A stretch of 14,959 bases of DNA from CAYXRK01 sp964467615 (GTDB lineage Bacteria; Hydrogenedentota; Hydrogenedentia; Hydrogenedentales; GCA-2746185). Position 1 is the first letter of the stretch; each line of letters opens with the position of its first letter. Made by a program: the position numbers and the translations under genes. Shown in pieces: positions 7,929-14,959 of this stretch. The stretch lies in NCBI GenBank assembly GCA_964467615.1, contig CAYXRK010000115.1, positions 1 to 14,959 on the forward strand. The letters run 5' to 3'. The notes beneath the pieces are model-generated. The model searched no databases. It was given only the letters and a program-made list of their open reading frames with translations, and had not been told where the DNA came from.

Positions 7929-10900
7929 CGTCCGCCGCCTCCGCGTCCGGGGCCTTCCGAAGAATCCGCGCGCGCTCGTGCCGGCACGCCTTTTCCGCCG
8001 GGCACCACGCGCATGCGTTCTTGCGCAAAATGGGATGGAACCTTCCCGCGCGGATGCCCTCCGCCGCCGCCGAAAGCGACCGCGTCATCGCCGCCTTGCG
8101 CGATACCCAGTTGTGCTGTCCGCTGCTTCCGTCCATCGCTGATACGCGCTTATTGCGTCCCACGCGCAGATACACCGCATCGGCGCAGGTCATCTCCGGC
8201 AACAGAAGCGACTCCGTGGCGAGCGCATAAAGGCCCAACTGAATCCGGCTACCCTGTGTGATCGACCCCGGCTTGGGCGGGTCGCCGGTTTTGTAATCAA
8301 TCAAACGAAACTCTCCGCCCTTCATGTCGATTCGATCGATCCTTCCGGAAAAAAGTAGCGCGCCCGCGTCCGTCTCGAGCGCGAACGGCGCGTGCGCCGT
8401 TAGCTCTTCGACGCCGTCCCCCTCTTGCCCGAACGTGACCTCGAAATGCGATGGCCGCCACTCGCCGTCATTGGCTCTTGCGAGCTGCAAGTACCGCGCG
8501 AGACACGCCTGCATCCGCAAGCGTTCGACCTCGACCACGCCCGTCGGCGAGTTCGTGCTCTTCCAGCCCTCGCTCTCAAACACGTTGGCGACGATGCCCG
8601 CTAGCGTCTCCTCCGCTTCGGGCGTTGGCAGCTCGCTCGGCGAGACGCCCGCGTAATGCCGGTGAAACTGTTCGAGAATCCCATGCACGATGCTGCCGCG
8701 CACGCGCCGATCGAACGCCTCTTCCGGCTGGTCGATTCGCCACACGCGCAACACCCGCTCCGCAAAGAAACGAAACGGGCACTCGATGTACGTCTGAACT
8801 TGGCTCGCGCTGAACACGTGCGCCTCGCCGAATTCGCCCGCGATGGCCGCCGCCGCTGCGCTTCCACTCAGCACCCCGTCGTACTCATCGGGCGCCGCCG
8901 CCGAAGCCCGACGCCGCTCGATTTCCGCCGCGCCGCCCGCATGCGCGCACACGGCGTCCTCATCGTCCGCCCGCGCGCCCGGCGACACAAGCAACGCACT
9001 CCGCCATTCCCTCCGGCACGCCGCCTCTTCCACTGGCACGATCAACTCCTGCGCCTCGAGCACCCGGGCCTCGCCGCCCAGCGCCCGAAGCACATCCTCC
9101 AAGAACGGGCTCCGCCCCGCGGGCCGATGATCGGCCCCGAGCGCATGCCAGGAGATCGTCAGCCCCTCCAGTGCCGTCCCGAACACGTGGTGAAACAACA
9201 ACAACTCGCGCGCCGCACGCATCGCCGCATCGTCGAACGGCACGCCCGCTCCCGCCAACGCGCTCCGGTCCTGCGCCGAGTACACCGCATTGGCCGATTC
9301 CGCCGACGGCAAAACGCCCTCGTTCGCATGGACCAGAAACACATGCCGAAACGGCACGTTTCGCGCGGCCTCCAAATCGAGTACCACCACGCCGCCGTCT
9401 GCACGCGCCTCCTCGGCGTTTGCCGATTCGAACGCGTCGTGCATAAGCCAAAGGAAATCCGTCCGCGAAATCGACGCGTTACTCGAAAGGCCGCGCGACA
9501 ACTTCGCCAACGCGCGAAACACCGCGTCCGAATCCTCCTCGTCGCACAACCCGCGTAACTCGCTCTCGAGCACGGACACAAACCGAGCCAAGGGCGCTTC
9601 CGCTTCCAGTCGCCGATCGACCGCCATCAAATGCGCGACGGCATCGTTCAGCGCCTCGGTTGCCGCGACCGCGTCCGGTATCCGTTCGATCAGCTCCCTA
9701 ATCTCAACGCCCGATCCGTCCCGCACGCGCCGCAACAGCCGGGCAACGCGCACGCGCCAATCCTCGCGGCCCGAAATGGTCCCTGCAAATTTCGCGAGCA
9801 CCGGAAAATGTCGCGCGTGCATGGAACGATCGCCAAGCACGCCTTGCAACGAATTCGACGTGACTACCTCGAGCACGCTTTCGCGCTCCCACGTCTGCAA
9901 CGCATTGAGTAACGCCAGAACAAATCGGCCGAACGGAGCCGTCGAGAGCGCGCGAGGCGGGGCCGTCATAGGGACCCCGAATTCCGCGAACACGCGCTCG
10001 AGCGGCCCGGAAATGCCTTCGAGACGCCTCGAAACCACCGCGATTTCCGCCGGCGCGACGCCGGAATCGACGATTAAAGTTTTAATTCTACGAGCAATGG
10101 TCTCGAGTTCGTGGATTGGGCCGCGGGTTTCGAGCAGCGTCAGGTTGGCTGGGAGGGCCGCGGCGGGGGGGGCGGTTTCGCGGCTGAAGAGGTGCGCGTG
10201 GACGTGGGAAATCTGGTCGACCGGGTCGCGCTCGTCGGCCGTGTGGACTTCGAGCGCGAAGCGCTCGCCCAACGCGGCGAGTGTGCGCGCCGGAATTTGG
10301 TAAAGGTCAATCGCGCGCGAGTCGGCGATCATATTGAGGCCGAACACCATGCGCTCGACGTGCGGCCGCAACGCCTCGATCACGCGCAACTCCGAGGGCG
10401 TAAAATCGTCGAAGGCATCGAACAACAACACGCGCGTTTCGCCCAACGCGCCCGGCCGCCCCTCGCGGCACAGCAGGTCGGCCATCCAGTACATGCCCTG
10501 CTGGTCGTATGCCCAACCGGACACCAACAAGTCCTGATATGCGCCGTAGATCGCGGCAACCGCGCGGTCCGTCCGATGCGTCCGATGCGCCGTCCGATGT
10601 TCGAATTCGCCCGGATCTATTGCCGATTGTTTGAGTTGCGCGATGACCGACTGCACGTGCCGCGCGAACCCCGGCGTCGCCGACACCGCCTCGAATCCGG
10701 CGAGCTTCCCGGCCTCGCGTGCCTTCGCTACCGCCGCTTGAAGCATGAGCCGCTGTTCGAGCGCATCGACGCGCCGCCGCTCGAACGCCGTGCCGCGCAA
10801 CAGGTCCGTCACGAAACTTTGGAAGTCGATGATCGGCCGGCCAATAGCGCCGGGGAGACCCGCGCGATCGAGCAACGTCATCAGCCGCCGCCGCGCGTAC

Positions 10901-11016
10901 CGCTCCGTCGGGACGACCAAACGCGCCGCGCCCCACGCCGCCAACAGGAGCGCGTCAATCCGATCCGATCGGTCCGACCGCGCGTTCCCCTGAATGATTT
11001 CGACCGTGGTCTTCAC
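7921..11016 (-). CDS. addB: AddB-type nuclease subunit with iron-sulfur cysteines
   Basis: From the GTG at 11014-11016 the product has 1031 residues. Seen: an N-terminal domain with LVVPTERYARRRLMTLL, a degenerate motif II LLFDAFDDFTPSELRVIEAL (about 196-215), and FLVHANEGVLPSAE. A C-terminal PD-(D/E)XK nuclease has GRIDRID (Asp894) and LIDYKTG (Asp907, Lys909). Cysteines at 746 (TYIECPFRFF), 1002, 1005 and 1011 (CAWCPAEKAC) match the split Cys-x(n)-Cys-x2-Cys-x5-Cys set that binds the 4Fe-4S cluster in AddB. There is no Walker A; the expected place reads IIQGNARSDRSDR, so this subunit probably does not hydrolyse ATP. AddB-like subunits are thought to provide the second strand nuclease and Chi-type sequence recognition. 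The frame is open to an alternative GTG at 11139, giving 41 more residues of uncertain value. It precedes and overlaps addA as an operon. Confidence 0.88.
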   Translation of the reverse strand: MKTTVEIIQGNARSDRSDRIDALLLAAWGAARLVVPTERYARRRLMTLLDRAGLPGAIGRPIIDFQSFVTDLLRGTAFERRRVDALEQRLMLQAAVAKAREAGKLAGFEAVSATPGFARHVQSVIAQLKQSAIDPGEFEHRTAHRTHRTDRAVAAIYGAYQDLLVSGWAYDQQGMYWMADLLCREGRPGALGETRVLLFDAFDDFTPSELRVIEALRPHVERMVFGLNMIADSRAIDLYQIPARTLAALGERFALEVHTADERDPVDQISHVHAHLFSRETAPPAAALPANLTLLETRGPIHELETIARRIKTLIVDSGVAPAEIAVVSRRLEGISGPLERVFAEFGVPMTAPPRALSTAPFGRFVLALLNALQTWERESVLEVVTSNSLQGVLGDRSMHARHFPVLAKFAGTISGREDWRVRVARLLRRVRDGSGVEIRELIERIPDAVAATEALNDAVAHLMAVDRRLEAEAPLARFVSVLESELRGLCDEEDSDAVFRALAKLSRGLSSNASISRTDFLWLMHDAFESANAEEARADGGVVVLDLEAARNVPFRHVFLVHANEGVLPSAESANAVYSAQDRSALAGAGVPFDDAAMRAARELLLFHHVFGTALEGLTISWHALGADHRPAGRSPFLEDVLRALGGEARVLEAQELIVPVEEAACRREWRSALLVSPGARADDEDAVCAHAGGAAEIERRRASAAAPDEYDGVLSGSAAAAAIAGEFGEAHVFSASQVQTYIECPFRFFAERVLRVWRIDQPEEAFDRRVRGSIVHGILEQFHRHYAGVSPSELPTPEAEETLAGIVANVFESEGWKSTNSPTGVVEVERLRMQACLARYLQLARANDGEWRPSHFEVTFGQEGDGVEELTAHAPFALETDAGALLFSGRIDRIDMKGGEFRLIDYKTGDPPKPGSITQGSRIQLGLYALATESLLLPEMTCADAVYLRVGRNKRVSAMDGSSGQHNWVSRKAAMTRSLSAAAEGIRAGRFHPILRKNACAWCPAEKACRHERARILRKAPDAEAADDE
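7938..7942 (-). promoter_or_regulatory. Shine-Dalgarno of addA inside addB
   Basis: On the minus strand GGAGG lies 9 nt before the addA ATG and within the last codons of addB. It fixes the addA start at 7928 and supports coupled translation of the two subunits. Confidence 0.7.
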
Positions 11017-11158
11017 GCCGCAAACAATGCCACGGTACCGGCCCGATCCGCACGGCGCGGGGACGATGCGGAGAGTCACGGTTGGCAGGGATAGGACGTG
11101 CGATCTGGACGAAACTCTCCTTGTTCCATTTAGGAGCACATGCCGTTCGTCAAGAATT

Positions 11159-11263
11159 TACCTCCCTGAAAACCGCCCTCAAACGCCGCGAAACCATCTT
11201 CAAACCCCGCGAAATCGTCTCCAAACGCCGCGAAAACCGCTCCGAACTCCACAAGAACCGCCC
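11159..11263. repeat. 21-bp tandem repeat, locus B
   Basis: Five units of exactly 21 bp start at 11159, 11180, 11201, 11222 and 11243. The three central ones are best conserved and share CAAACxCCGCGAAA at their start; the outer two are degenerate. On the minus strand the core reads GxGTTTG, as in locus A (904-980). All frames avoid stops locally, so translation gives heptad-like peptides (for example VSRRLRA, ISRGLKM, FSRRLET). This could be a spreading non-coding repeat or, less likely, part of a small protein of about 60 residues starting at 11332 on the minus strand. Confidence 0.7.
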
Positions 11264-11281
11264 GGAAATCTCGACATGATC

Positions 11282-11318
11282 ACGCGGAACGTGGTCACAA
11301 ATTGTGACCACCTCGCGT
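11282..11318. promoter_or_regulatory. Long palindrome, possible operator
   Basis: The perfect arms GTGGTCACAA (11291-11300) and TTGTGACCAC (11302-11311) flank a single central A. Outside them ACGCG (11282-11286) pairs with CGCGT (11314-11318), so dyad symmetry spans 37 bp with short unpaired gaps. It has no U-run on either side, which argues against a simple terminator. The shape is that of an operator for a dimeric regulator or an RNA hairpin upstream of addB. No known consensus was recognised. Confidence 0.5.
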
Positions 11319-11320
11319 AA

Positions 11321-11397
11321 GGAGATGGCCACAGAGAACGCAGAGAACTCAGTTACGTAGGATGCCTGCGGCGGTTGCGTTTCTTCGCGGCCATTCC
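11321..11397. repeat. MITE-like imperfect inverted repeat
   Basis: The left arm GGAGATGGCCACAGAGAACG (11321-11340) pairs with the reverse complement of 11374-11397, GGAATGGCCGCGAAGAAACG. They share GGA, ATGGCC, AGAA and CGCA blocks with one gap on each side. The CACAGAGAACGCAGAGAA phrase in the left arm resembles, from memory, widely dispersed intergenic repeats in environmental bacteria. It is about 77 bp, has no coding capacity and shows no clear target duplication. Confidence 0.45.
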
Positions 11398-11534
11398 TTT
11401 TGATCGTCGCGATTTACTCGAAGTTGAAATTGGCCGCGAAAGAAAACAGCGACCCGAGTGCAATGCGATGTAGCGTGCGTGGCTGCGCCGGCCTCATCGA
11501 GGCGGGCGCTACTGAGCGCTACGATACTTTTTGC

Positions 11535-11548
11535 CGCCGCGAACGGCG
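11535..11548 (-). other. UUCG-tetraloop hairpin after the surface-protein gene
   Basis: On the minus strand CGCCG-TTCG-CGGCG forms a perfect 5-bp stem with a stable UUCG loop, 16 nt after the stop codon of the surface-protein gene. It is followed by GCAAAAAG rather than a U-run, so it is not a standard intrinsic terminator. It may protect the 3' end of the mRNA or act with Rho. Confidence 0.35.
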
Positions 11549-11564
11549 ATGGAAGTTCAGAGTC

Positions 11565-14500
11565 TTAGCGCGTCGTTTGACGCCGCCTCGTGGAAACGAA
11601 CGCGACGGCGAGGGATATCGCGGCGAGATCGGCGTATGGGCCTGACGCGCGCGGCCTGCCATCGCCTGCCGATACACACGACGGTCCTTCACCTTCACCC
11701 TCTCCTTCGCCACCGATTGCGTTCAAGTCATCGAGCGTGAGCCCACTCGGTCCGGAGTCGAGTTGATCGTATTCGGCCGCTGACAATTCCGGCAACGCAA
11801 CACGCGCTTCCTCCAACGAAAGCTGGCCGTCGCTGTCGTCATCGATATCATCGAACTGAGCAAGCAGCGCATTCGCGGCGGCAATCGGATCGAATTCGCC
11901 CTCTCCTTCTCCTTCACCCTCACCCTCTCCCTCTCCCTCGCCTTCACCCTCCCCCTCACCTTCGCCGACAGCCTCGGCCACGCCGTGAAGCGTCACGCTG
12001 AATCCGCCGCCGCCGGTAAATGTCAGATCGCGGTCGAACGCTCCCGGCGAGTCCGGCGCGAACCGGACCAAGATCACTTTCGACGCGTCCGAAACTAGCG
12101 AGTACCCGATCCCTCCCAGCAGCAAGAACGGTGCATCAATACTGGCCTCGCCCACGAGCAGTGCGTCACCGGTATTTCGGACGGTGAACGTGCGATCCGT
12201 CGACTGCCCAGGCTCGAGCACGCCAAAATCCGCTGTTACAAAAGTTACTTCGATCGGCACTTCACCCTCCCCTTCACCTTCACCCTCGCCTTCGCCCTCA
12301 CCTTCACCTTCACCTTCACCTTCACCTTCACCTTCGCCTTCGCCTTCACCCTCGCACCCGTTCGGCTCGGAGTTGACCGCAAGTATCATCGGAAACGCGT
12401 TGACTTCCCCATTCATAACCTCGGCGATGCCCGATTGCTCGGCGTAGCCATCCGCGTCCGCGGCGACGTCGTACGAGCCGGGCGTCGCGAGTTGGAAAAT
12501 CCAAACGCCGCTGGGAACGTCACGATCCACGCTGACACCTTCAAGGGTCACCACCGGCTCCGCGCAATCGGGGACGAGATCATCCGTCGCCTCGTCGAGA
12601 AGCTCTACCGCGATCACCGAAGGCAGCGTCAGCTTTTCGCCGATGAAGCGGTCGAATTGGATTTGATCATCGACCGCCTTGGCCGGCACGTCGAGCTTCG
12701 CGCGGATTTCCGCCTCCGTGAACACGCCCCAATCGTTGAACTGCGCGGACGTAGTCGCGGGGTTCGCGTTGTCGTACTTGATGAAATTTTCGTCCACGTC
12801 GCGGAAGCGGTTGAAGCCGGTGTTGCTGATGTCGTCCTCCGCGCCCAGTAGCGGCGTGAGTTGCGCGCCCTTGGCCCCCGTGAACCCGATGAAGACCGCG
12901 TTGCGGTGGATGTTGTTGAAGGAGTTTCGCGTCACAATGACCCCGGAGTTGATGGAATGCACGCCGTTTTCGAGATTGAGAAGCGACGAATTGCGAAACA
13001 CCGAGCCGGACGACCCCGCGCCGGTGATATACACGCCCGTCGCCTGGGAGATGCTGATCGAGCCGTCGAGGACGACGTTGTCCAACGTCGCGTCCACGTT
13101 GTCAATACGGACGAGTGTCGGGTTGCCGAAGGAACCGATGGGGAGCGAGATCGTCAAATCCAGAATGACGGTATTGGCCGCCGCCTGAACAATAACGGCG
13201 TCATCATTCGCCGGGTCGAACACCGATATCGCCGTCAGTTGCGGCCCCATTCCTTCGAGCGTGACATTCGCCACGAATACCACCCGCTCTTCAAATACTC
13301 CCGCGCTGAGGAGAATCGCGACGGGGTGTACTTCCGAATACCGCGAGACATCCGCCATCGCGAAGGCGATGGTCCGCCACGGGCTGCCTTCCGTTCCGTC
13401 GCCGGTGCTGTCGCTGCCTGTTGTGCTGACGGATACGGTGTCGGGCGGATCGGCGGCGTTCTGCGGGTCCGTGCCCGTGTCCATCTCTTGGCAGTTTGTA
13501 AGTCCGTCACCATCGGGGTCCTCGTTGCAATCGTCGACTAAGGGGTCTAGTCCATTGAGGACCTCATAGCCGTCGGGCAAACTGTCCGAATCGGTGTCCG
13601 GATTGTTCGGATTCGTGCCGGATTGGAACTCGACCAGATTAACGAGATCGTCGCCGTCAAGATCGCCGCCAGAGTCATTGGTCAAGGGGGCGAGGCCGTG
13701 TTCGATTTCGTAGTCGTCGGGCATTCCGTCCGCGTCGCTGTCGGCGAGGTCCGCGCGCGTGCCACTGTCGAACTCCTCAAGGTTGGTCAGGCCGTCACCG
13801 TCTGGGTCGCCGGTGGAGTCATTTGCAAAAGGATTCAGACCGCTTCTAACTTCGTACCCGTCGGTCATCGCGTCGCCGTCGGTGTCGGGATTATTCGGAT
13901 CCGTGCCGGCCTGGAACTCCGCTATATTTGCGAGACCGTCGTGGTCGGGATCGAAGACCGCATCACTTGCCAAGGGGTCAAGGCCGTTCAGCACTTCGTA
14001 ACCGTCGGGCATTCCGTCGCCTTCGGTATCAGAGAGGTTTGCGCGCGTGCCGCGGTCCCACTCCTCGCCATTGGTCAGGCCGTCACCGTCCTGGTCATCG
14101 CCTGCGTCTGGTACAAGCGGATTCAGATCGTTGATGACTTCGAATCCGTCGTACATCCCGTCGCCGTCGGTGTCGACATCGTCCGGACGAGTACCGCGCT
14201 GGAACTCCGCCAAATTGTTGAGGCCGTCGCCGTCCGCGTCGCCCGTGGCATCATTAGCGCGCGGGTCAAGGTCGTTTTCAACTTCCCAACCGTCCGGCAT
14301 TTCGTCGGAGTCGGTGTCGGAGAGGAGGGGATCCGTGCCGACGCACTCCACTTCAACACAGTCTGCCAAGCCATCGGCGTCGGAGTCGGTCGAATCGCCC
14401 CCGCCGCAGACGAGGGCAATACACGCTTCGGTGAATGCGATCCAGACTTTTGCGGTCCCGTCATAGGAACCTGTAAGCACGAAATTGCTGTCCGGTGAGA

Positions 14501-14959
14501 ACGCCACGGAGGAGACGTCGTTCGTGTGTCCGTTGAAAGTGCGAAGCAGCTTACCGGTTTGGGCGTCCCAGAGTTTAGCGGTATCGTCAAGCGATCCCGT
14601 GAGCACCCAGGTACCCTCCGGCGAAAACCCCACGGACAGGACCGGGCCCGTGTGGCCGGCAAACGTACGCAGCACCGACCCCGTTTCAGTGTTCCAGAGC
14701 CTGGCCGTGTTGTCGTTCGATCCGGTAAGTACGAAAGCGCCATCCGGCGAAAATGCGACGGACTTGACGCTGGCTGTGTGTCCCGCAAAGCTGCGAATCA
14801 AATCGCCCGTGTCCGCATCCCGGAGTTTGGCCGTAGTATCGTCCAGTCCCGTGAGCACGTTTGTACCGTCGGGCGAGAACGCCACGGAATTCACACCACC
14901 GCCCTCTTCGGTAATCGTAAGCGCCACAATGCCGGTCATCGTGTCCCACAGCTTCCCGG
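11565..14959 (-). CDS. Giant modular surface protein, 5' end outside the window
   Basis: The frame runs off the right edge, because GKLWDT is readable upstream of the first ATG at 14939. Numbering from that Met (1124 residues seen), the order is: WD40 blades (to about 168; SVAFSPDG, GSxDxTAKLWD, GHT), a Cys-containing joint, and six 48-residue Asp-rich calcium-binding repeats (206-493). Next come a parallel beta-helix starting STTGSDSTGDGTEGSPWRTI (about 500-760), a carboxypeptidase-regulatory-like beta domain (about 795-855), a GEGE linker (863-893) and a choice-of-anchor-D-like domain (894-991). The tail has a second GEGE linker (992-1015), an EF-hand with DDDSDGQLSLEE (about 1025-1045), a third linker (1077-1085), and SCVSAGDGRPR, a hydrophobic stretch LAAISLAVAFV and RRRQTTR. 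The tail resembles C-terminal sorting signals. It is probably exported and displayed on the cell surface; ligand and activity are unknown. Confidence 0.9.
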   Translation of the reverse strand, partial: GKLWDTMTGIVALTITEEGGGVNSVAFSPDGTNVLTGLDDTTAKLRDADTGDLIRSFAGHTASVKSVAFSPDGAFVLTGSNDNTARLWNTETGSVLRTFAGHTGPVLSVGFSPEGTWVLTGSLDDTAKLWDAQTGKLLRTFNGHTNDVSSVAFSPDSNFVLTGSYDGTAKVWIAFTEACIALVCGGGDSTDSDADGLADCVEVECVGTDPLLSDTDSDEMPDGWEVENDLDPRANDATGDADGDGLNNLAEFQRGTRPDDVDTDGDGMYDGFEVINDLNPLVPDAGDDQDGDGLTNGEEWDRGTRANLSDTEGDGMPDGYEVLNGLDPLASDAVFDPDHDGLANIAEFQAGTDPNNPDTDGDAMTDGYEVRSGLNPFANDSTGDPDGDGLTNLEEFDSGTRADLADSDADGMPDDYEIEHGLAPLTNDSGGDLDGDDLVNLVEFQSGTNPNNPDTDSDSLPDGYEVLNGLDPLVDDCNEDPDGDGLTNCQEMDTGTDPQNAADPPDTVSVSTTGSDSTGDGTEGSPWRTIAFAMADVSRYSEVHPVAILLSAGVFEERVVFVANVTLEGMGPQLTAISVFDPANDDAVIVQAAANTVILDLTISLPIGSFGNPTLVRIDNVDATLDNVVLDGSISISQATGVYITGAGSSGSVFRNSSLLNLENGVHSINSGVIVTRNSFNNIHRNAVFIGFTGAKGAQLTPLLGAEDDISNTGFNRFRDVDENFIKYDNANPATTSAQFNDWGVFTEAEIRAKLDVPAKAVDDQIQFDRFIGEKLTLPSVIAVELLDEATDDLVPDCAEPVVTLEGVSVDRDVPSGVWIFQLATPGSYDVAADADGYAEQSGIAEVMNGEVNAFPMILAVNSEPNGCEGEGEGEGEGEGEGEGEGEGEGEGEGEGEGEVPIEVTFVTADFGVLEPGQSTDRTFTVRNTGDALLVGEASIDAPFLLLGGIGYSLVSDASKVILVRFAPDSPGAFDRDLTFTGGGGFSVTLHGVAEAVGEGEGEGEGEGEGEGEGEGEGEGEFDPIAAANALLAQFDDIDDDSDGQLSLEEARVALPELSAAEYDQLDSGPSGLTLDDLNAIGGEGEGEGEGPSCVSAGDGRPRASGPYADLAAISLAVAFVSTRRRQTTR
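11685..11711 (-). repeat. Third GEGE linker, hexanucleotide repeat
   Basis: Nine Gly/Glu residues are encoded by alternating GGx and GAA/GAG codons just before the SCVSAGDGRPR tail. It separates the EF-hand region from the sorting-like end. Confidence 0.85.
11895..11966 (-). repeat. Second GEGE linker, hexanucleotide repeat
   Basis: The 72 bp encode twelve Gly-Glu pairs between the anchor-D-like domain and the EF-hand. Codons alternate GAA/GAG and GGT/GGC/GGG/GGA, so the DNA is a degenerate 6-bp tandem repeat. Changes in unit number would keep the reading frame. Confidence 0.9.
12261..12353 (-). repeat. First GEGE linker, hexanucleotide repeat
   Basis: The 93 bp encode 31 residues (16 Glu, 15 Gly) between Cys862 and VPIEV. 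The 6-bp unit is mostly GAAGGT on the coding strand, with a run of nearly identical units at 12298-12332. It is a flexible acidic spacer and a likely site of replication slippage. Confidence 0.9.
13461..14324 (-). repeat. Six 144-bp (48-residue) calcium-binding repeats
   Basis: Six units of exactly 48 residues start at residues 206, 254, 302, 350, 398 and 446. Each has a D-x-D-x-D-G loop followed by PDGYEV, a DPL region, a second DxDGDGLTN loop, then a xEFxxGT end. This is the thrombospondin type 3 style of Asp-rich calcium-binding repeat. Odd units end in EFQ and even units mostly in E-[WFM]-D, giving a 96-residue higher-order period. Confidence 0.88.
14436..14959 (-). repeat. WD40 repeats (partial beta-propeller)
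   Basis: At least four blades are visible, about 42 residues each, with the pattern GHT...VxSVAFSPDGxxVLTGSxDxTAKLWDxxTG. The first Trp-Asp is already present at the window edge (KLWDT), so more blades lie upstream; a full propeller needs about seven. The second blade has KLRD in place of KLWD. The last blade ends KVWIA and runs into a Cys-containing joint. Confidence 0.88.

Larger units (their letters stand above)
11140..11564. other. Repeat-rich spacer upstream of addB
   Basis: This 425-bp stretch lies downstream of the giant surface-protein gene and upstream of addB, both on the minus strand. It contains a 21-bp tandem repeat (11159-11263), a long palindrome (11282-11318), an imperfect MITE-like inverted repeat (11321-11397) and a UUCG-loop hairpin (11535-11548). 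On the minus strand TTGACG (11148-11153) is a good -35 match, but the following TAAATG is only 15 bp away, so a promoter for addB here is only possible. Short frames through the repeats are not convincing genes. Confidence 0.55.

Noticed and set aside
8656..11094. Several plus-strand frames of 300 codons or more opposite addB
   Set aside because: Low-complexity Arg-rich translations with no recognisable motifs, while the minus strand has a complete AddB.
11159..11263. CRISPR-like array
   Set aside because: Units are 21 bp, directly adjacent without spacers, and diverge gradually; no cas genes nearby.
11082..11332. Small proteins on either strand through the 21-bp repeat (about 60-65 codons)
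   Set aside because: No convincing ribosome binding site, they overlap the palindrome or the addB 5' region, and openness is explained by the 21-bp period; kept only as a possibility in the repeat entry.
12184..12447. Plus-strand frame with Ser-Pro repeats
   Set aside because: Antisense reading of the GEGE linker codons.
13623..14498. Plus-strand frame of 291 codons with repeated VAVGVG-like units
   Set aside because: It is the mirror of the calcium-binding repeats; its periodicity comes from the real minus-strand gene.

Overview
The window is a GC-rich bacterial segment whose coding sequence covers roughly 80% of it. No rRNA, tRNA, CRISPR array or intact insertion sequence was recognised. 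The best taxonomic hint is the large protein at the right end. It has long Glu-Gly (GEGEGE) linkers, calcium-binding Asp-rich repeats, a 'choice-of-anchor' type domain and a Cys/hydrophobic/Arg C-terminal tail. From memory this style is typical of Candidatus Hydrogenedentes, Lentisphaerae and other PVC-related or planctomycete-like lineages; the assignment is inference, not proof.

Left part (1-2191): a small HNH-nuclease-like gene on the minus strand (82-456), then a 716-bp non-coding stretch with a MITE-like element (576-725, 23-bp terminal inverted repeats with one mismatch) and a degenerate 21-bp tandem repeat (904-980). A secreted TlpA-type thioredoxin-fold protein follows (1173-1715, plus). 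The next 476 bp hold no convincing gene, apart from a promoter-like pair just before the next operon.

Middle-left (2192-4485, plus): a two-gene, translationally coupled unit (GTGA overlap). The first gene encodes an exported TPR plus two-Ig-module protein. The second encodes a PocR-like sensor fused to an AraC-type DNA-binding domain. The pair suggests a sensor/regulator linked to an envelope protein, but the target is unknown.

Middle (4599-11016, minus): addB then addA, overlapping by 8 bp, encoding a complete AddAB-type helicase-nuclease for double-strand-break end processing. Both subunits keep nuclease motifs. AddA keeps its helicase motifs; AddB has an iron-sulfur cysteine set but no recognisable Walker A.

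Right part (11140-14959, minus): a 425-bp repeat-rich spacer (second 21-bp tandem repeat, a near-perfect 21-bp palindrome, a second MITE-like inverted repeat, and a UUCG hairpin). Beyond it is the 3' part of a gene for a very large modular surface protein: WD40 blades, six 48-residue calcium-binding repeats, a parallel beta-helix, GEGE linkers, an anchor-D Ig-like domain, an EF-hand and a C-terminal sorting-like tail. Its 5' end lies outside the window.

I see no clear-cut new defence or mobile system. The most unusual items are the mosaic surface protein with its tail and nested repeat structure, the coupled sensor/TPR operon, and the related 21-bp heptad-encoding repeats in two separate spacers.
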